Shown here: piece after piece, positions 34,964-48,619 of the stretch | Layout of the letters: every line of letters starts with the position of its first letter | Numbering within the stretch: position 1 is the stretch's first letter | Assembly: GCA_900708905.1 (NCBI GenBank) | Contig: CAADRB010000050.1 | Location: forward strand, 149,443-213,442 | Direction of reading: 5' to 3' | Length of the DNA stretch: 64,000 bases | Origin: Hymenolepis diminuta | Taxonomy: Eukaryota > Platyhelminthes > Cestoda > Cyclophyllidea > Hymenolepididae | Made by a program: the position numbers and the translations under genes | Notes under the pieces: generated by a model | What the model saw: the letters and a program-made list of their open reading frames with translations, nothing else | The model's database searches: none | Told to the model about the DNA's origin: nothing

Positions 34964-37900
34964 TGTAGAACAAATTGCGCCCGGTAGGCACGATTTTGCC
35001 GAATGACGGAAATATCAAGAAGCCGCCCCAAGGAAAGTAAAACACAACATGGGTGCTACAATTAGACTATCTGAATGTTTTCTTCAATTAAAAAATTATA
35101 GAGATGCGTTAAAAATTATTTTTAATTTGAACAAGTATTCACTTTATTCGGTATAATGGAAACATCAATCTGATAATATTTTTCGTGTGTTTTACATTGC
35201 CTTTATGTTATACTTCCGTATAGATTTTTATCTTATTTAAGTCTCAGATAATGAATAATAATTAAAGCGTAAATGCTGCACAGTTTTAATATGTTCAATA
35301 AGTTATTCTAATAATTATTTATTGTTCATTTTTAGTAAACCGAACGAAGTTGGATCTTTTTAATGTACAAACCTTCCTAAATTTCAGGCATAAATTCATG
35401 CGACTAGTAACTTTGTTCAGATTTTTACAGTCGAAAGCAATTACCATTTATATGCAGTAATTTGAAATGGGCATTTTGTCAAACGCATTTTCTTTCCAGA
35501 TTCCAGATCTTTATTTTTGGACCGAAACTTCATAAAAATAAAAGCTTCAAAAATGGAAAATTATACTTACTTGTTAATTTTTCCTCCCAGAATTTAGAGA
35601 AATGAATTTGCCTTTTTATTTATTTTATGCCTCTTTCATGTTAACTTATGTGGAACTTAGTTTTCACCTAGGAAGGATAGAAAATTGCATTAACATATAT
35701 ATTTCACATTTCCGTACCTCAGTTAAGTCGTTTAAGTGGAACGTATTAGTATTTCTTCATATGTACAGTAACTGTACGTCGATCGGTTTGGGAATGAGAA
35801 TTTTTCAAGAATTCAGTCTTGAAATTAAATGACGATTTAGTGGTCAACTTAAACTTCTTTTGAGTCCCTATTCACGTGATCGACGTTTATATGAATAGGT
35901 CCACGATAACTTAGCCAAGTGCTATCAACACTTTCATCAGTAGGCTTGAAAAATATCCCATATTCTTATTATTTTTATTTTCCTATAATGGTAATATTTT
36001 ACTTCTTTCCACGTCAAATATCAATATGGCTATCCCAATTAGGCTCTACTATAATCTGTTGTTTCGATTACTCTCTACGGGTCTATATAAAGATGACTAC
36101 CAGCTAGGTACTTGTACTTGTGCAGGGTATACCTTCTGATTGCTATTAATCCTCACTGCGACATAAGAGAGAAGACAGTCGCGACCAGTAGGTTAACAAG
36201 TAGAATTGCTCAAAAAGAGAAAACGATAGAACAGAGAGTATTAAAAAGGTTTGAGATAATGGTGGACGTGGTGGGCGAGTGCCCATACTGTGTATTGTGT
36301 CTGCATGTGCGTTTTATAGTTTAGTTGAAAAAGAGGTAAAAACAGGCGTCTAAAATAGATGGTTTGCAGAGGAAAAAGGTTCACGAAGGTACTTAAAACT
36401 CAAGGAGGAGGGGGAGAGAAGGAGGTCAAAGATTCGATGCAGTTTTACCGGAAGGTCAACACAAATGAGATAACAGATGCATCAAAATTGAAGATCTTTT
36501 CAGGTCTATTATAATACATATGTGTTTATGCGTTAATTAATTTTACATACGGTAAAGCTTTAAGAGCGGTGGAGACATTCTCATGAAATTATGTTTATCA
36601 TACATTAAATATTATTGTATATCAAATAGAGCATTACTGAAGTATCGGGAATATAATGAGTTCAATTAATCATAAAATCAGTCTCTGGAGTGAACGAGCG
36701 CAAATCTCAAAACATTCAGAAAATAATACTCCCACAGACATAAGAGTGAGCTAGATAGGCAAGCGAACTGACGAAAATGGATTGGACTAAAATAGTAGGA
36801 TTAACTCGTTCTAGTTACAGATGAATAAGTGCACCTCAATTCTTAATTAATGAGAATAAAATTATCCAAAGTATTCAGAAACACTATTTGTTTAATTAAC
36901 CATGAAAAAATAGCTTATAGTTTGTTTGTTTCCAGGAAAATATTATCTTACTTGTAGTGATAACTTTGAGGTTAGTCAATTTTATATGTCGCATTGATAC
37001 GCGTTAACTTAAATTCTAAATTTAACGAAAGCAGATTACCTTGGTGAGGAAATAGGGAAATCTAGTTAAATTAATGCTAAGTCCAAGAATAGGGATAAAT
37101 AATAGTTTAAATAATTAATAGAAGGAAAAACCATTTCAGATACATATTTTCTATATACACATGCTAGTCCTGATGAATTGTTGGATTTTAGAAGAACATA
37201 AGATGGTAATCTGTTTCATTGAAAGGAGAATTCATTATAAAACGATTTCATTTTAAGTAATTTTTTGTCTTTTGGGCTCTCTATACCTTGCCAATTAGTT
37301 TAAATTATGTTATTTCATATTCTTAAGAATTGTATGCATTTTGAGCATCTGCTTGACTTCCACTTTTATCTTAGTTTTAATTGATTTCCTCGGGCAGAAA
37401 TTTGAGGGCCAGTTTCCAAATCGAGCTAATACCGACGGCTGCGTAGATGGTGGAATTGTGTTAGCTGGAGGAAACGTGTCCAGGACTTCTCTGATAATCA
37501 TATGATTAACCGATTTAAATTCAATAATTTGAGCGTATTGAGTTCCAATGAAAAAGATAGCAGGTTTACTGTTATATTGATCGTTTTAACTGAGTGCATA
37601 TTATTTGGAAGTAATAGGTTTATGGCAGCCCCATATGCTTGTTACACTATTTTTTATAATGTTGCAAATGAACGCAAATAAAAACGACTTCCATGGTTTA
37701 TTTCATAGTGTAAATTTTTTAGCGAAAAATAACTGAATCAAAATTTGTTTATGACCCCCTAGTTTCAAAATCATAAAATTACTAATCGACTTTTTTATTA
37801 TAAAGAAATATGAACAAGACTAGACATAACATAAATTTATATTTAAAATTTGACGTGTACATGAGGATTTGTCTAAAGTTTCTATCAGGCTCATAAGGAA

Positions 37901-38479
37901 AATTTTTTCCAAAGTTCATCTTGGGCAGAGAAAAAATGTCATTGAGCCTCTCCGAAGAGTAATAAGAATTCTGCCACTCTTACTATCCAGACTTAGCTAC
38001 TGCAGTAGGCAATTTCGCTCGGTGTGCGTCGGTGGCTTATGACAAGGACGCTAACGACTACGTCACCAGCGCACATGCCATCACTCGAGACTTTGTTAAA
38101 GGAATTGTGGCTTTGAGTTTTACATGACGATAACTGTCGGCCCTGCATAAAGTTAATAGTGCAGTTTGGTAATGATCAATCGCCATCTTTGTACTAAAAA
38201 AAAAGATTAGAACTTTCTCAAAATATTTAAACTTCTGAACATTTTATTAGGGAATTACTGGTATATAAATGAATAGCGATTACTAATAAGATTTTTTACA
38301 CATTTTAAAAACAATAATTCCAATTAGCAATCGGAATCGAAAAACACAGCTTTCCCCAGTGTATATTTGATTAGATGAACACCGCATTGAAGAATGAGAT
38401 TATTTTTTTGCTTTTTGGAAAATAATATCTTTAGTTCAATTGATTTTTAAATCCCTCTTTTTAAAATAGAAATTGTTTT
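34964..38479. other. Gene-free interval upstream of the SERBP1-like gene
   Basis: AT-rich. The left end should contain the minus-strand SERBP1-like promoter. A 70-codon plus-strand frame at 36112-36324 is not recognised and looks like chance. 37990-38150 is more G+C-rich, with a weak box-A-like stretch, but it does not align well with the SINE copies. Confidence 0.4.
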
Positions 38480-38900
38480 CCATGGAAAAATGTCTCACTT
38501 TAATGAAAGTTATGTAATAGCATTAGTTCCTTTCGGAAGTAGATATCCAAATGATCTTTCGAAAGAATAACAGAAAACAAAAAAAACCAGGAGTTAAGTA
38601 GAACCATAGGTGTATTAGTTTTACGATCCTCAATACCCAATATCCCAGTTTTCCCGATAGAGAGGAGAGAAAAAGGAAACATGCAAGTCAGTAATACATA
38701 AAACAAACTTTAATTATGACCTAGAAATAAGCAAATGGGGTAATTAAATAAATTTAATGGAAATATAGTGGACATAACTAAAAAAATGTTATTTTCTCAA
38801 GGGGGAAATATTAAATATAGCATTTTTCTCACATCAATATAATATTAATGCCTTAACATATGGGTGCAAGTAAGAAACGAGAAAAAAAGTTATCACGCGA
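38480..38900 (+). repeat. Dispersed repeat copies shared with 30.5 kb and 6.74 kb
   Basis: 38510-38700 resembles 30480-30720. 38750-38900 resembles 6740-6900 (GGAAATATAG[C/T]GGACATAA). The adjacency suggests both belong to one longer element, possibly the 5' part of a gypsy retrotransposon. Confidence 0.45.
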
Positions 38901-41589
38901 AGAATTTGGAATTGGACGAGCTGAGAATAAGTTTGATTGGAAAAGGAATTGAGTTAAAGAGGAAAAATTATGATACGCCAGATCGAGTTGACTGTCTTAC
39001 GCTCTCTGTTCAATATTGAATGACCAATGTATAATCTTCGCCTAACAATGCTAAGTACTGAGTTGTGAGTCAATATGTGTTTCCGATATAATGCTGCAAT
39101 TGTCTCATGTGGCTAGCAAAAAAAATAGCTAAAGATGGATTTTTAACGAACTGAGAATTCCGACTTGATGATTAATTGTATTAGTCTATCTCACGCCTTC
39201 GGAGAGTTTCAAAACTGTGGAAAATTTTTAATTTGAAGGAGTCCTAAAGGCTAATGAAAAGAGAAAATATCCCTGAAAACTTACGTGGATATTTTAATAA
39301 ATGTAGAAAAATAACGTGGAAAAGGGAAATTTGACTTTTATTCTATCAGATGGCTCAAAATTTCAGTTTTGAACCGTAGAAATTGGTCGATTATCATTCA
39401 TTTAACTTAAAAGTTTTTCAGTACCCAACAATTTGAATAAATCACAATTGTGTAAAAAATATAATGGAAAAAATTACAATTGAAATATTCATCTACTTAT
39501 TTTGCGAATTCCTTAAAATATCGTTTCTTAAATATCATAACTGTTTACTTACCCTTTAAGATTCTGTCAATGCCATCTTTCTTTGCATAAATTCAGGTGT
39601 TCTGAGTGAGTCATCAGAGCGTTAACAATGTTGTTATCTCTTCCTCGTTGCGGCCAGTTCATCTTCATTGTTTTCATTAAGTAGCTCCTTTCTAACTTTG
39701 CAAACGGAAGATCTGGCGACTCCTGTATTTCGCTTTTATGGACACTGTTACAGCGTGCCTTTTCATTTCATTAGCTGTAGTAGTCACTACCATGAGATAT
39801 TCTGTTATAAAATACACATTCATTATTATGGGGTTAGTTTAAATTAGAAAAATATAGACGAACTCAGATGCCTTACGCACCTGTATAAAATGGAATCAAA
39901 GAGATAGAACGTGTGATTGTCATTGTGGCGTAACAAAGGAGAATACCGAAATCAGTTTAGAAGTACTGGAAGCTAGGTATCAGATATCTACTTCTAGCCA
40001 TCCTTCAAATTATACCCTCTATCTTCTGTCAATCTTCACTACAGTCAAAGACATTCAGAGTTTATGGCTGGTTGTTCTGATTGAATGGTCACATCACCTC
40101 AGTTTAGTTTTTCCTTTTACAGCCAAGAGAAGGCAAAGGATAAAATCAACGGATTTTGGAATATAACAGTTCTCATCGGGGTCCTTTCCGTTATTCATAA
40201 TCTCCTACAAAATTTCCTAAAAGGTTCATAATCAAGTATATAAAAATCCATCAAGAACTGTCATGAATAACATAAAAGAGTTAACCTAGGAGCCCCATGG
40301 TAATGATGTGGAAAAAGTTACGCAAAAAGGCTTCTGTATAAGTCAAATTTCTAACAAATCATCATGTTTTCCTGCCCATCTCATAATTTTATTTATAAAA
40401 ATAGTTAACGTTCAAATTTTTCCATTTTTACACAGACGGTCAATTTCCATTCCTTCACTCAGATATAACTGGAGCGCCCGTTCTCGCTAGAAAACTCAGT
40501 AGGAAGCATCTCTAAAGTGCATGTACGTACGCACAGTGCAGTGGTGTCAGCCCAAGTTAGCATTAAGGCATGGCTTACCAAGTAGCAAAAGTCCAGAATC
40601 AAAACAAATAACCTGTCGATACCTTAGAGACGCCAGATGTGTAGTGGATATTACGCAAAATAAGTCTTTGACTGAACTTTACCAACCCTCTTGAATTCCA
40701 ACTAGCTGCGGACATGTATAACAAGCCTTTAGCAGTGTCCTGTAGTGTAAAATAACTCCAAAATTGACTAGGCTGCGTCCACAATAGTAGGAACACAAGA
40801 GTATCGTATTGAGAGCTTTACTTAAAAATATTTGATAACTTCTACAATGTACTCAAAATTCTACAAATATATAATTTGTAAATAATTAATAATAAAATGA
40901 ATAAAAATGTAATGCCCTTACTTTAATTTCTTTGGGATAAAATTATTCCATTTTAGCTAAGAGAAGCAGTTTCTCTTCATTTCAATGGGTAGTTCCGAAT
41001 TTGGAATAATGACATGGAATTACATATCTGGTAGGGTAAAAAATAAGAACAATGTTTGTGTAATCAACTCCTATCATTTTTATGATCCCTAACAGTCTGA
41101 TCTTGAAATTTTCTCCAAAATACCTCTTTCAACGATTAAGATATGATTCACTAATGTGTATTACGCATTAACTTATTTTCTTTTCATTATATTTCATTAA
41201 ATCCAAGTTTAAGAGCGTTGATCATACAAAAAATTATATTTTTTTTCTTTGCGGTTGAAAAATCATTCTAGAAGACTGAATTCTCGAAATCAATGCTTAT
41301 TAAAGCGGAATTAATGGAAAATTTTAAATAAGTCAACTTAAATTTTACTAGTTTCTATGAAAAAATACCTCGATCACTAATGAAAAATAACTCCGAGGGG
41401 CTATTTAAGTTACTCAATTTACCTTTCAAAGCAGTCGCAAAGTAATCTTGAATTTTAAATAATACGGTGACCAAAAAACAGTCCATTATTTGCCTTCAAT
41501 TAAATCAACAATTAAGTTTATATTTCCCTGCTATGTTATGCTAATAGGTGTTTTTTTCTCATTTCCTGCTCGTGCAATTAAGTAATAAC
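38901..41589. other. Gene-free interval
   Basis: AT-rich with no supported gene or element. Confidence 0.4.
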
Positions 41590-41785
41590 ATCCCGGTGGT
41601 GCAATGGTTAAAATGCCCTTCTCTAAAGTCAAAAGTCACAGATTCAATGCTCATCAATGTATTCGTAGAAAGCTGAATAGTTATTGGCATAAAAATGATG
41701 ATAAAGTCCCTCAGCGTTCGATTTTCTCACCAGGGAGGCTCTAGGATGCTATCCTCTACCAAAGATAAGCATCGCAAAAGGCTTC
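41590..41785 (+). repeat. tRNA-derived SINE-like repeat, copy 4
   Basis: CCGGTGGTGCAATGGTTAAAATGC is a good tRNA-like 5' end with box A. CACAGATTCAATGCTCATC is box-B-like about 40 bases on. The tail GAGGCTCTAGGATGCTATCC then CTCTACC matches the tail at 32920-32945. Confidence 0.65.
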
Positions 41786-44640
41786 CTCAGGGACGTTTGT
41801 TATAAAAAGATAGATCAAATAAGTAGAACATGAGTCCAATAACATCCAACCATAGGTAGTTCAAAATATAATTAACTTTCTCGCAAGGACTATTTAAAGT
41901 GATGGTACAGTGCAATTTATTGAGTTTGTTAAGATAATGAATATCCTAACCATAACCCTACAGAGGAAATTATGCCAATAAATCTTAACTGCATATTATT
42001 TTCCCTTAATTTTTACCTTCTTCCCTTTTAATCTAATGTAATTCACAAGTTTCCAACAAATATCTACATTAATAATAGAAATTTTCATCAGAATCAGAAT
42101 GAAAAAGACTGTTGAAATTATTTATAAAATAACAATATTTAATGAACTCTCAGATTTGATTATTTTAAGACAAATCTTAAAGCATAAAAAACTTTTGAGA
42201 AAGTTACATGTTATAGATTTATTTTCAATATATAATAAAGCTTTACCCCGTCATTATGATAAAATATCGTTAGTTGAAATTGCAAAAAACCTGTTTATCA
42301 ACTATTCTTTTATTAGGAATCGCAGGGGTTATAATTTTTGAAAAAATGTTCACATTTGACTGAAAAAAATCAGATATGATTTTGACAAATAGGTTTGATG
42401 TATACTTGCAAGACCATTCACCAGAACATTAATCTATGAGCCCAATCCTAAAAAGAAACCACGTTTATTTCGAATCTTGTGAAGTCCGCTCTCTGTAGCG
42501 CCTGTAAAATTAGTGATAAATACCCAGGGATGATTGTTGTGCCGGAACTGCAGGAGACTTTTAACAGAACCAAAACGGATAAGCGGATTACTCATTGGCT
42601 TAGAAATTTAGAGAAGCGGGAATTTGAATAAGCTACTGACATTCCGTAAATAAACAATAAACAAAGACATTAAATCAGGCCTTTGATTGTTGTGTAAAAA
42701 GATATGTATATATTTCAAGTCACATAGTCAAAAAGTTACCTTGTGAACGGTATGAACAATAACTGGAAAAATAGGATCTGTTTTTATCATTCATCCAAAA
42801 AAATTTATGAGAAAGAAAGCTCGAGGACAACCTCAAAGTATATAAAAAAAATAGAACATTATATAATTTTATCCTGTTTTGTATTAAACAATCAGAAAGT
42901 GGGAAATAGTTGAAGATTTTCTACTCATTTTGACTTTAAATAGTGCACGAATTTAATTTAAGTGCAGTATTCCGTATAAACTGATTTCATAACACTCAGG
43001 AAAAAGTTTAAATATAGTCGAAAATACAAGACTTCATATTTTTATTTCTTAAAATAAACTGCATTCATTAACCCCAGTAATTTTACCCAAATCTTATAAC
43101 AAAACTTCCCATGTTTCATTAAAGGCGAAATATAATTCTATTTATTATATCATGACATTTTATTGGCGCTTACAAGTGCTAAGGTTCATCACAGGATTAC
43201 TTAACATCATGTCCCAAGAAATCTAATTAAAAGACAGGACCAGAATAGGTAGGTTAATGTTGAGGTAAAAATAATGGACCCGTGCAATGATTTTGTCAAG
43301 GTAGATATTTGTCAGACGATTTATAAACTAGTATCATGAATTATCAGTTTTCTGTAACCATTTTTGGGGGTTGGCTCATCATCCTTAAGCTGTTTATTGA
43401 TTTTTCACCTTCATCTAATATCCAAATTTTGAGTTTAACTCTTCCCATCTAATCGTATTTCTGGCTTATTCGTTACAAGGTCTTCGTATCCTCTCTATTC
43501 ATCAATTATACAAATATTATTTTACCAATTCTGTCTCATTCCTGTCTTTTGGTAATTAAGTGCGAACAGTTCTTCATCCTGTTCTCAATAAAATTGAAAC
43601 AAATTTTTCGGTGAACTTTTGGCAATTGTGGGTCTGAATAATTTATCGAAATCATGCATTTTTGGGTGTTTGCAGTAATGAAAAACATGTAAATGATTTT
43701 GAGTTATAAACAAGTAGGTAACAACTTCAGAGATATTGAAATATTTTTATTAAGAGAGTTATTGGGTAATCTGTATTTTCAAAGATATTATTCATTTTAA
43801 GATTTTAAAGGAAGATATTTATTTTTAACCTTCAGTTTGTTTTAATTACCAATTTTTAATTTACATTTACATTACACTGAGCGCTTGACTTGATGAAGTG
43901 AAGGAACCTTTTTGCCAAGTTAGCATGTATACACTCTAATTCTGAAAACAACAAAAGTAAAGGGATACTGATTACACTAAAAGAAGTCAAGATAATTCCT
44001 TATTGAATAGTACATAATGGCATTTGAACCTTTATTAGCTTGGATGATCATAATCAGATGCAAGCATCCGAGACGACTACAGAACTTTCTGTAGAGACTG
44101 ATCCTTCGAGGATTTCTGAGACCATCAGAGCATTCGGTTGTCTAGTCGTGTCTGTTCTTTTTTAATTATTTATCTTCGTTTAAGAAAACATTACAAATGA
44201 ATATTCAACATGGATTTCCCCAGAATTCAATGTCATTCAAGAGCCAAAAATAACAGCACTGTTAAAATCTAAGTTTGAAATTCAAAAGAAAAGATTGTGC
44301 ACTATTATCAGAAAATGCCAAGAAGCAAATCATGAAATACTTGCGCCTAAAGGAGAGGTGATTGTTTGGGAAACTTATTCGGTCAAAAAATACTCGACCT
44401 TTATGGAGTGTCAGTTGATGAGTGAATTGTCATTAAAATAAAAATTAAAATAAAGATAAAAAATGACATTGTGAAATATGAAGGTCTATGTTCTGTCCGG
44501 AAGCTGTGGACTTTTATATGTTTACATTCAGTTGACATTTGAAAAAGATGTAAGGGGCTAAATACTTGATCACTAAATATAAAGCTATAATGAGTATGAT
44601 TAAAGCAAAGGATTTAGTAAGAATAACAATTTAAGGAGAC
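41786..44640. other. Gene-free interval; one unassigned frame 42099-42341
   Basis: Very AT-rich. The 80-codon plus-strand frame at 42099 encodes a Lys/Leu/Ile-rich peptide and could be chance. I found no motif that identifies it. Confidence 0.35.
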
Positions 44641-44830
44641 TTAACGGAGGAACAGAAAGGATAAGAGCTACACAGTAGAAGATAGAAGAAGTTGCAAATG
44701 TAGAGGAGGTAGCTGGAGGACCTTATAATAGGGTGGGGGAGAAAAGCCGAGTAGATGTATTGTAGAAACAAAGAAACCAGGAGTCCGGTCAAGGAAAATA
44801 TTACACCTGGATATTTATAAATAGAGTCTC
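44641..44830 (+). pseudogene. Possible decayed first exon of the tandem family (unit A)
   Basis: AGGAACAGAAA followed by ATAAGAGC... is similar to the start of unit C (AGGAACAGAAA then ATAATTGAT). The stretch is purine-rich and arginine-codon-rich like the other first exons, and it ends with GGATATTTATAA, reminiscent of the TTTATTTATGA end of exon 1 at 50.9 kb. Alignment is weak and interrupted by stops. Confidence 0.2.
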
Positions 44831-47029
44831 AAGCCAGTTTGAGTAGTTAAGGGTTATCATTAGAATTCAGCTGTAACGGTAAGGGTAAACAAATGGTCAC
44901 TAAGGGGATGAAAGGTGGAAGTACTGTCGGATGCTTATTTGAGTCTTCATAGGTGTTTGAATAGACAGCCACTTAGATCTTGGCGATTGATAGTGTCCAA
45001 AACGTTAACTCCGATCACAACTCTAGATATTATTAGTTGAAATTAATTTTTAATTGTTTTAATTAAATGCGCATTAAAGGTAAACACGTGAGTTTATCAA
45101 ATTCAAAAGATTTATCAGTGGGACTACTCTCATCTTTGAATTTACAATGATTTTCAAATAGGATATCTTGCTTTTTAGCGTAAATAATAAAAAGAATAGT
45201 TTATATATGACCTTGAGATCAACTTCTGATAATTTAATTTTAGTTGAATTCACTGTGAAAATGTAATACATCATGTAGGACAATTACCTACTAAGAGCAT
45301 GATGCAGCCATGAAGGAAATCTTTTGATTAGAAGTATATTACTTATCAGTTTAACACTATGAATTGCGAAAATGACCTCGTGTGGTCAATATACGGCTCT
45401 GGCAAACTGCAAGAACTGTCAATATATATTAAGAAATTAGATTGGATAGATCCAAAAATATGTGATAAAAGCTGATCAATTTATTTAAATGTGGCACCAT
45501 TCTGATGAAAATACTAGAATTATCACTTACCCATTCGCGTTGGTGTCACGGTTTGTACCTACTAGATGGCTTCTAATTATAGAAAAATTGGGGCTGACAA
45601 TTTAATGACTCTGGCATGGAATTTAGACATTCTAGATTATGTTGTTGGCGTCTTAATACTGTTGAAATTCCTGTTAGTAGTAGAGAACATTATGTTTCCA
45701 AATTTGAATAAATTAATAATAGCATATAAATACATACAATTTTCGCTTCACTTTCTTTCAAAAGGCTTTCGTGGATTGATATTGCTTGAGATACTTATAA
45801 CTGCGAAGATTAATCAATTTTGTCACGTGAACGTACTGATAATACAGATCTCTCATTCCGAAGCACTAAATTCATTTGGCATTTCAATAACTTAATGGGG
45901 GACAAATCAGTTGAAAAAAGAAATAGTAAAAATCGATCTAGGATCAAAAAAAGGTGATTTATCCCCTTTTTCATCCTCAAAAATAAATTTAGAACCGTCT
46001 AATTCAAGGGATCCCAATGAACCAGGTATATTTGTTTGACCAACGTAAATATTTATGCAGGCTTGAATAATCACTTTTCGGTCTGATCTTTTTCGTTAGA
46101 CTAAGTATTCTTTAAGACAATTTATTGAATACTTTCGCTAAATAAGAACATTTTGGTATTCTTGTCCTGCTTATTAGTCCAGTTTCTGCTCAAAGTTACT
46201 AAGCTAGAGTTGACTTGAACAAAGAGCGGAAGAGAAGGCGGAAGTGCCAGTACACCAAGCTATCATACTAATCCAAAAAAACTCTGCGTGTAAATGAGTC
46301 CTCATATACTCGATGTTTGAACTCACAACACCACCGGATTGATGTTAATCTTTCTCCAAACTATCTGCCAAGCTGTTAGAAGTAATGTGCATAAGCAAAT
46401 TGATGAGATGGATGACTGGGAGACCAGCTGTGGGAATGGTTTATCACAAGACAGAATACAGAGCCTGTGGGTTTGAACTTTGTTTGTCAGTATTCGATCA
46501 GGTGCTAACTATGACACACTTCGTCACAAATTCTGTGCAGAGGGTAAAGGCAGCTTAGGTCCTTCTCTTGAAAAGGTAATTAGATGGAAATTGTGTTATC
46601 ATAACATCTGCTACTCAAAAGTGACAGCATTTTGGACAATTTTGTAATTAAACGGAAAATCCGTGTTGCGTATGATAATTATGCAAATGAAGGAAGAGTA
46701 TAAGCATATTTATACTCATTTAAGCAGACTAGAGTATGTCGGGATATTTGATAAGTCTTTCCTACTGCCGATAGGGATTCAGCAGTGTTAAGATAACTGC
46801 ATATTATCAGAAAAGGCATAAACATACCAGAACCGGCTGACCACCACTCTCAAGGTATAAATGAACTTGACTGATGTCAGTTAATGTGTACAACATAATT
46901 GGCAAGATAGATTTGGTAGATTTTTGGTTTCGGTTCACTAAGTAGGACGGCGCCTAATTTTGATGCCAAAATATTGTGGAAAGAGTGGTTTATAGATATG
47001 CTATGAAAGGATATAAAGAATAATAAGAG

Positions 47030-47130
47030 TGAAAGGTAGAAAGATGAACCAAGAACATATAGAGGGCACAAGGCGAGAAGACACAACTGACATCACCACT
47101 CTGTCGGAGAATGGGACCTTGTGGTTGAAT
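47030..47130 (+). repeat. Intron-type sequence duplicated at 52796-52890
   Basis: AAAGATGAACCAAGAACATA matches AAAGATGGACCAAGAATATT at 52815. Similar sequence continues on both sides. It precedes the GTACAG-type exon in both units by about 300-380 bases, so it is duplicated non-coding DNA of the tandem family. Confidence 0.5.
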
Positions 47131-47408
47131 TTACCTTCAGTTAACCATTCCATTGGTTTATTTTGTCTGCTGATAAGTGGGTTTATACTGATTGGGTGGA
47201 GGGAAGAGGAAGAGGGGTTGCTTGCTAGGTCCACTTCCAATTCTTTAGTGGCAAAGTTGTTCGTGATACGTTATAATGCCAATAAATAAATTTGTGAAAG
47301 CAAACAAAATAACAAAAAAATCGATATGGCAAACAATTAGATAGGTCCTCTTAAGAGGTAAAAGTTCGATAAAATTGAAATATTACTTAATTTTCCATAT
47401 ATGTATAG

Positions 47409-48020
47409 GTGAAAAGAAAAATCGAAAGAAAAAAGTATGAATTGTGCATGTAAGAGATGTCGACATCGGTGCAGAAATTAGTGAAATAAAAATAAATCTT
47501 CTAAAAAATAATAGAAAACTTATCAAATCCCCGCAATCAGAGGCTTGAAAATCAGTGTCTGAACAAGGAAAGTCAATAACAGATTTAACTACTGACGATG
47601 ATGTTATCACTATTGATAATAGTAAGTTAAGAAGTCTCTTAAATATGCTAATAGGGGTTAAATACAAAGCGGCAAAAGTAAGAAATCTAGGAGATTATTT
47701 AGCACACTGTAGTAGAAGTAAAATGAAGAAAGAAGAATACAGTTGGATCGACGTTTTGTTGCTTTTCAGTAGCGACAATTGACAGGCAGGAGTAAAGGAG
47801 CTAAAGAGTAGCCGGCTGGCATCTGTCGAAACAGAATCTGTGTGTAGAGTTTCGTCAGAGATTGAGTGTAGTGTACACTAATATCTTATAGAAACGTACT
47901 AAAATCAGAATTTCTTATTTTCCCTTAAGCAGTGACGACGAAAATACAAGCCGAAATAGAAGATTCTTTGAAATACCACCTAGTCCGAAAAAACCACGAT
48001 TATCCAAAACCTCGATCTAG
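47409..48020 (+). pseudogene. Tandem-family unit A: penultimate and last exons, with in-frame stops
   Basis: The exon from the acceptor at 47407-47408 aligns with 53116-53288: GATGTCGACATCGGTGCAGA versus GATGGCGACATCGATGCAGA, then CAATCAGAGGCT versus CAGTCAGAGGCT. Read in the frame of the 53 kb copy it has TGA at 47438-47440 and at 47546-47548, the second replacing an AGA codon. Its donor is GTAAGT at 47622. The last exon, 47933-48020 after a TTAAGCAG acceptor, remains open in the family frame. It ends FEIPPSPKKPRLS and a TAG, with AATAAA twice at 48022-48033. Upstream exons were not convincingly found. I infer a decayed gene whose 3' exon and polyadenylation signals are still readable. Confidence 0.55.
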
Positions 48021-48021
48021 A

Positions 48022-48033
48022 AATAAAAATAAA
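48022..48033 (+). terminator. Double AATAAA after unit A
   Basis: Two consecutive AATAAA hexamers begin two bases after the TAG stop. Unit B has a single AATAAA at the equivalent position near 53830. Confidence 0.45.
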
Positions 48034-48619
48034 ACGGATAATTTTTAAGTTATTAATTTAAATATCAGAAATACTAATAGGTGGATCTTTATATTAAGTA
48101 AAATTCTTTTGCAATCCATTGGCGACATGTATTATTTAATTTTGTTTATAAATCGTGAAATGTTCAGTAAATGTTCACATGTAAACAGGATACAGAAAAG
48201 AATACATAAGAAACTGGAAAATCATCTTTAACAAACTGTAATTGATATCCCTTGGTCCATTGCATCTTCAGAAAAATACTTAAAAAGTTAATTACGGTTA
48301 GGTGTTCGTTTTTCGACAATTGAGGATAATTTTGCTGACTGTTGGTTATTATAAACGAAGGTTTGCATTCATTTGTACAGTCAATGTTACATTTCGCAAA
48401 CAAATTTTAGTTAATGAGGGATTGGAAGGAAGCAAAAAACTCAGATTGAACAAGTTAAAGGAAAAGATGGTGGAGAAACTCCCATACTTATAGTTGCAAT
48501 GCAATTGTCATATTTTAACCGCAATTTGTAGCTTTAATACTTGCAAAAGTTTTTCTAACTTTTTCACATATTAACTGGGAAATTTTGGCTGATAATCAGG
48601 TTTAGCAAAAACAATATCC

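Noticed and set aside
36112..36450. Another tandem-family first exon
   Set aside because: Arg/Lys-rich and purine-rich, but I could not align it with the MSD exons and the reading frame has no matching splice donor.
37990..38150. Another SINE copy
   Set aside because: G+C content and one box-A-like word fit, but I could not align the rest with the four clear copies.
42099..42341. 80-codon frame that loosely recalls a reverse-transcriptase stretch
   Set aside because: No catalytic box and no neighbouring element sequence; the similarity is impressionistic.
45566..45895. 109-codon hydrophobic plus-strand frame
   Set aside because: Leu/Ile-rich composition is what AT-rich DNA gives by chance. 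No partner exons, no family motif.
46480..46640. Open segment with a protein-like stretch ending in LGPSLEK before a GTAATT
   Set aside because: Preceded by a stop with no acceptor that joins in frame, and no family recognised.
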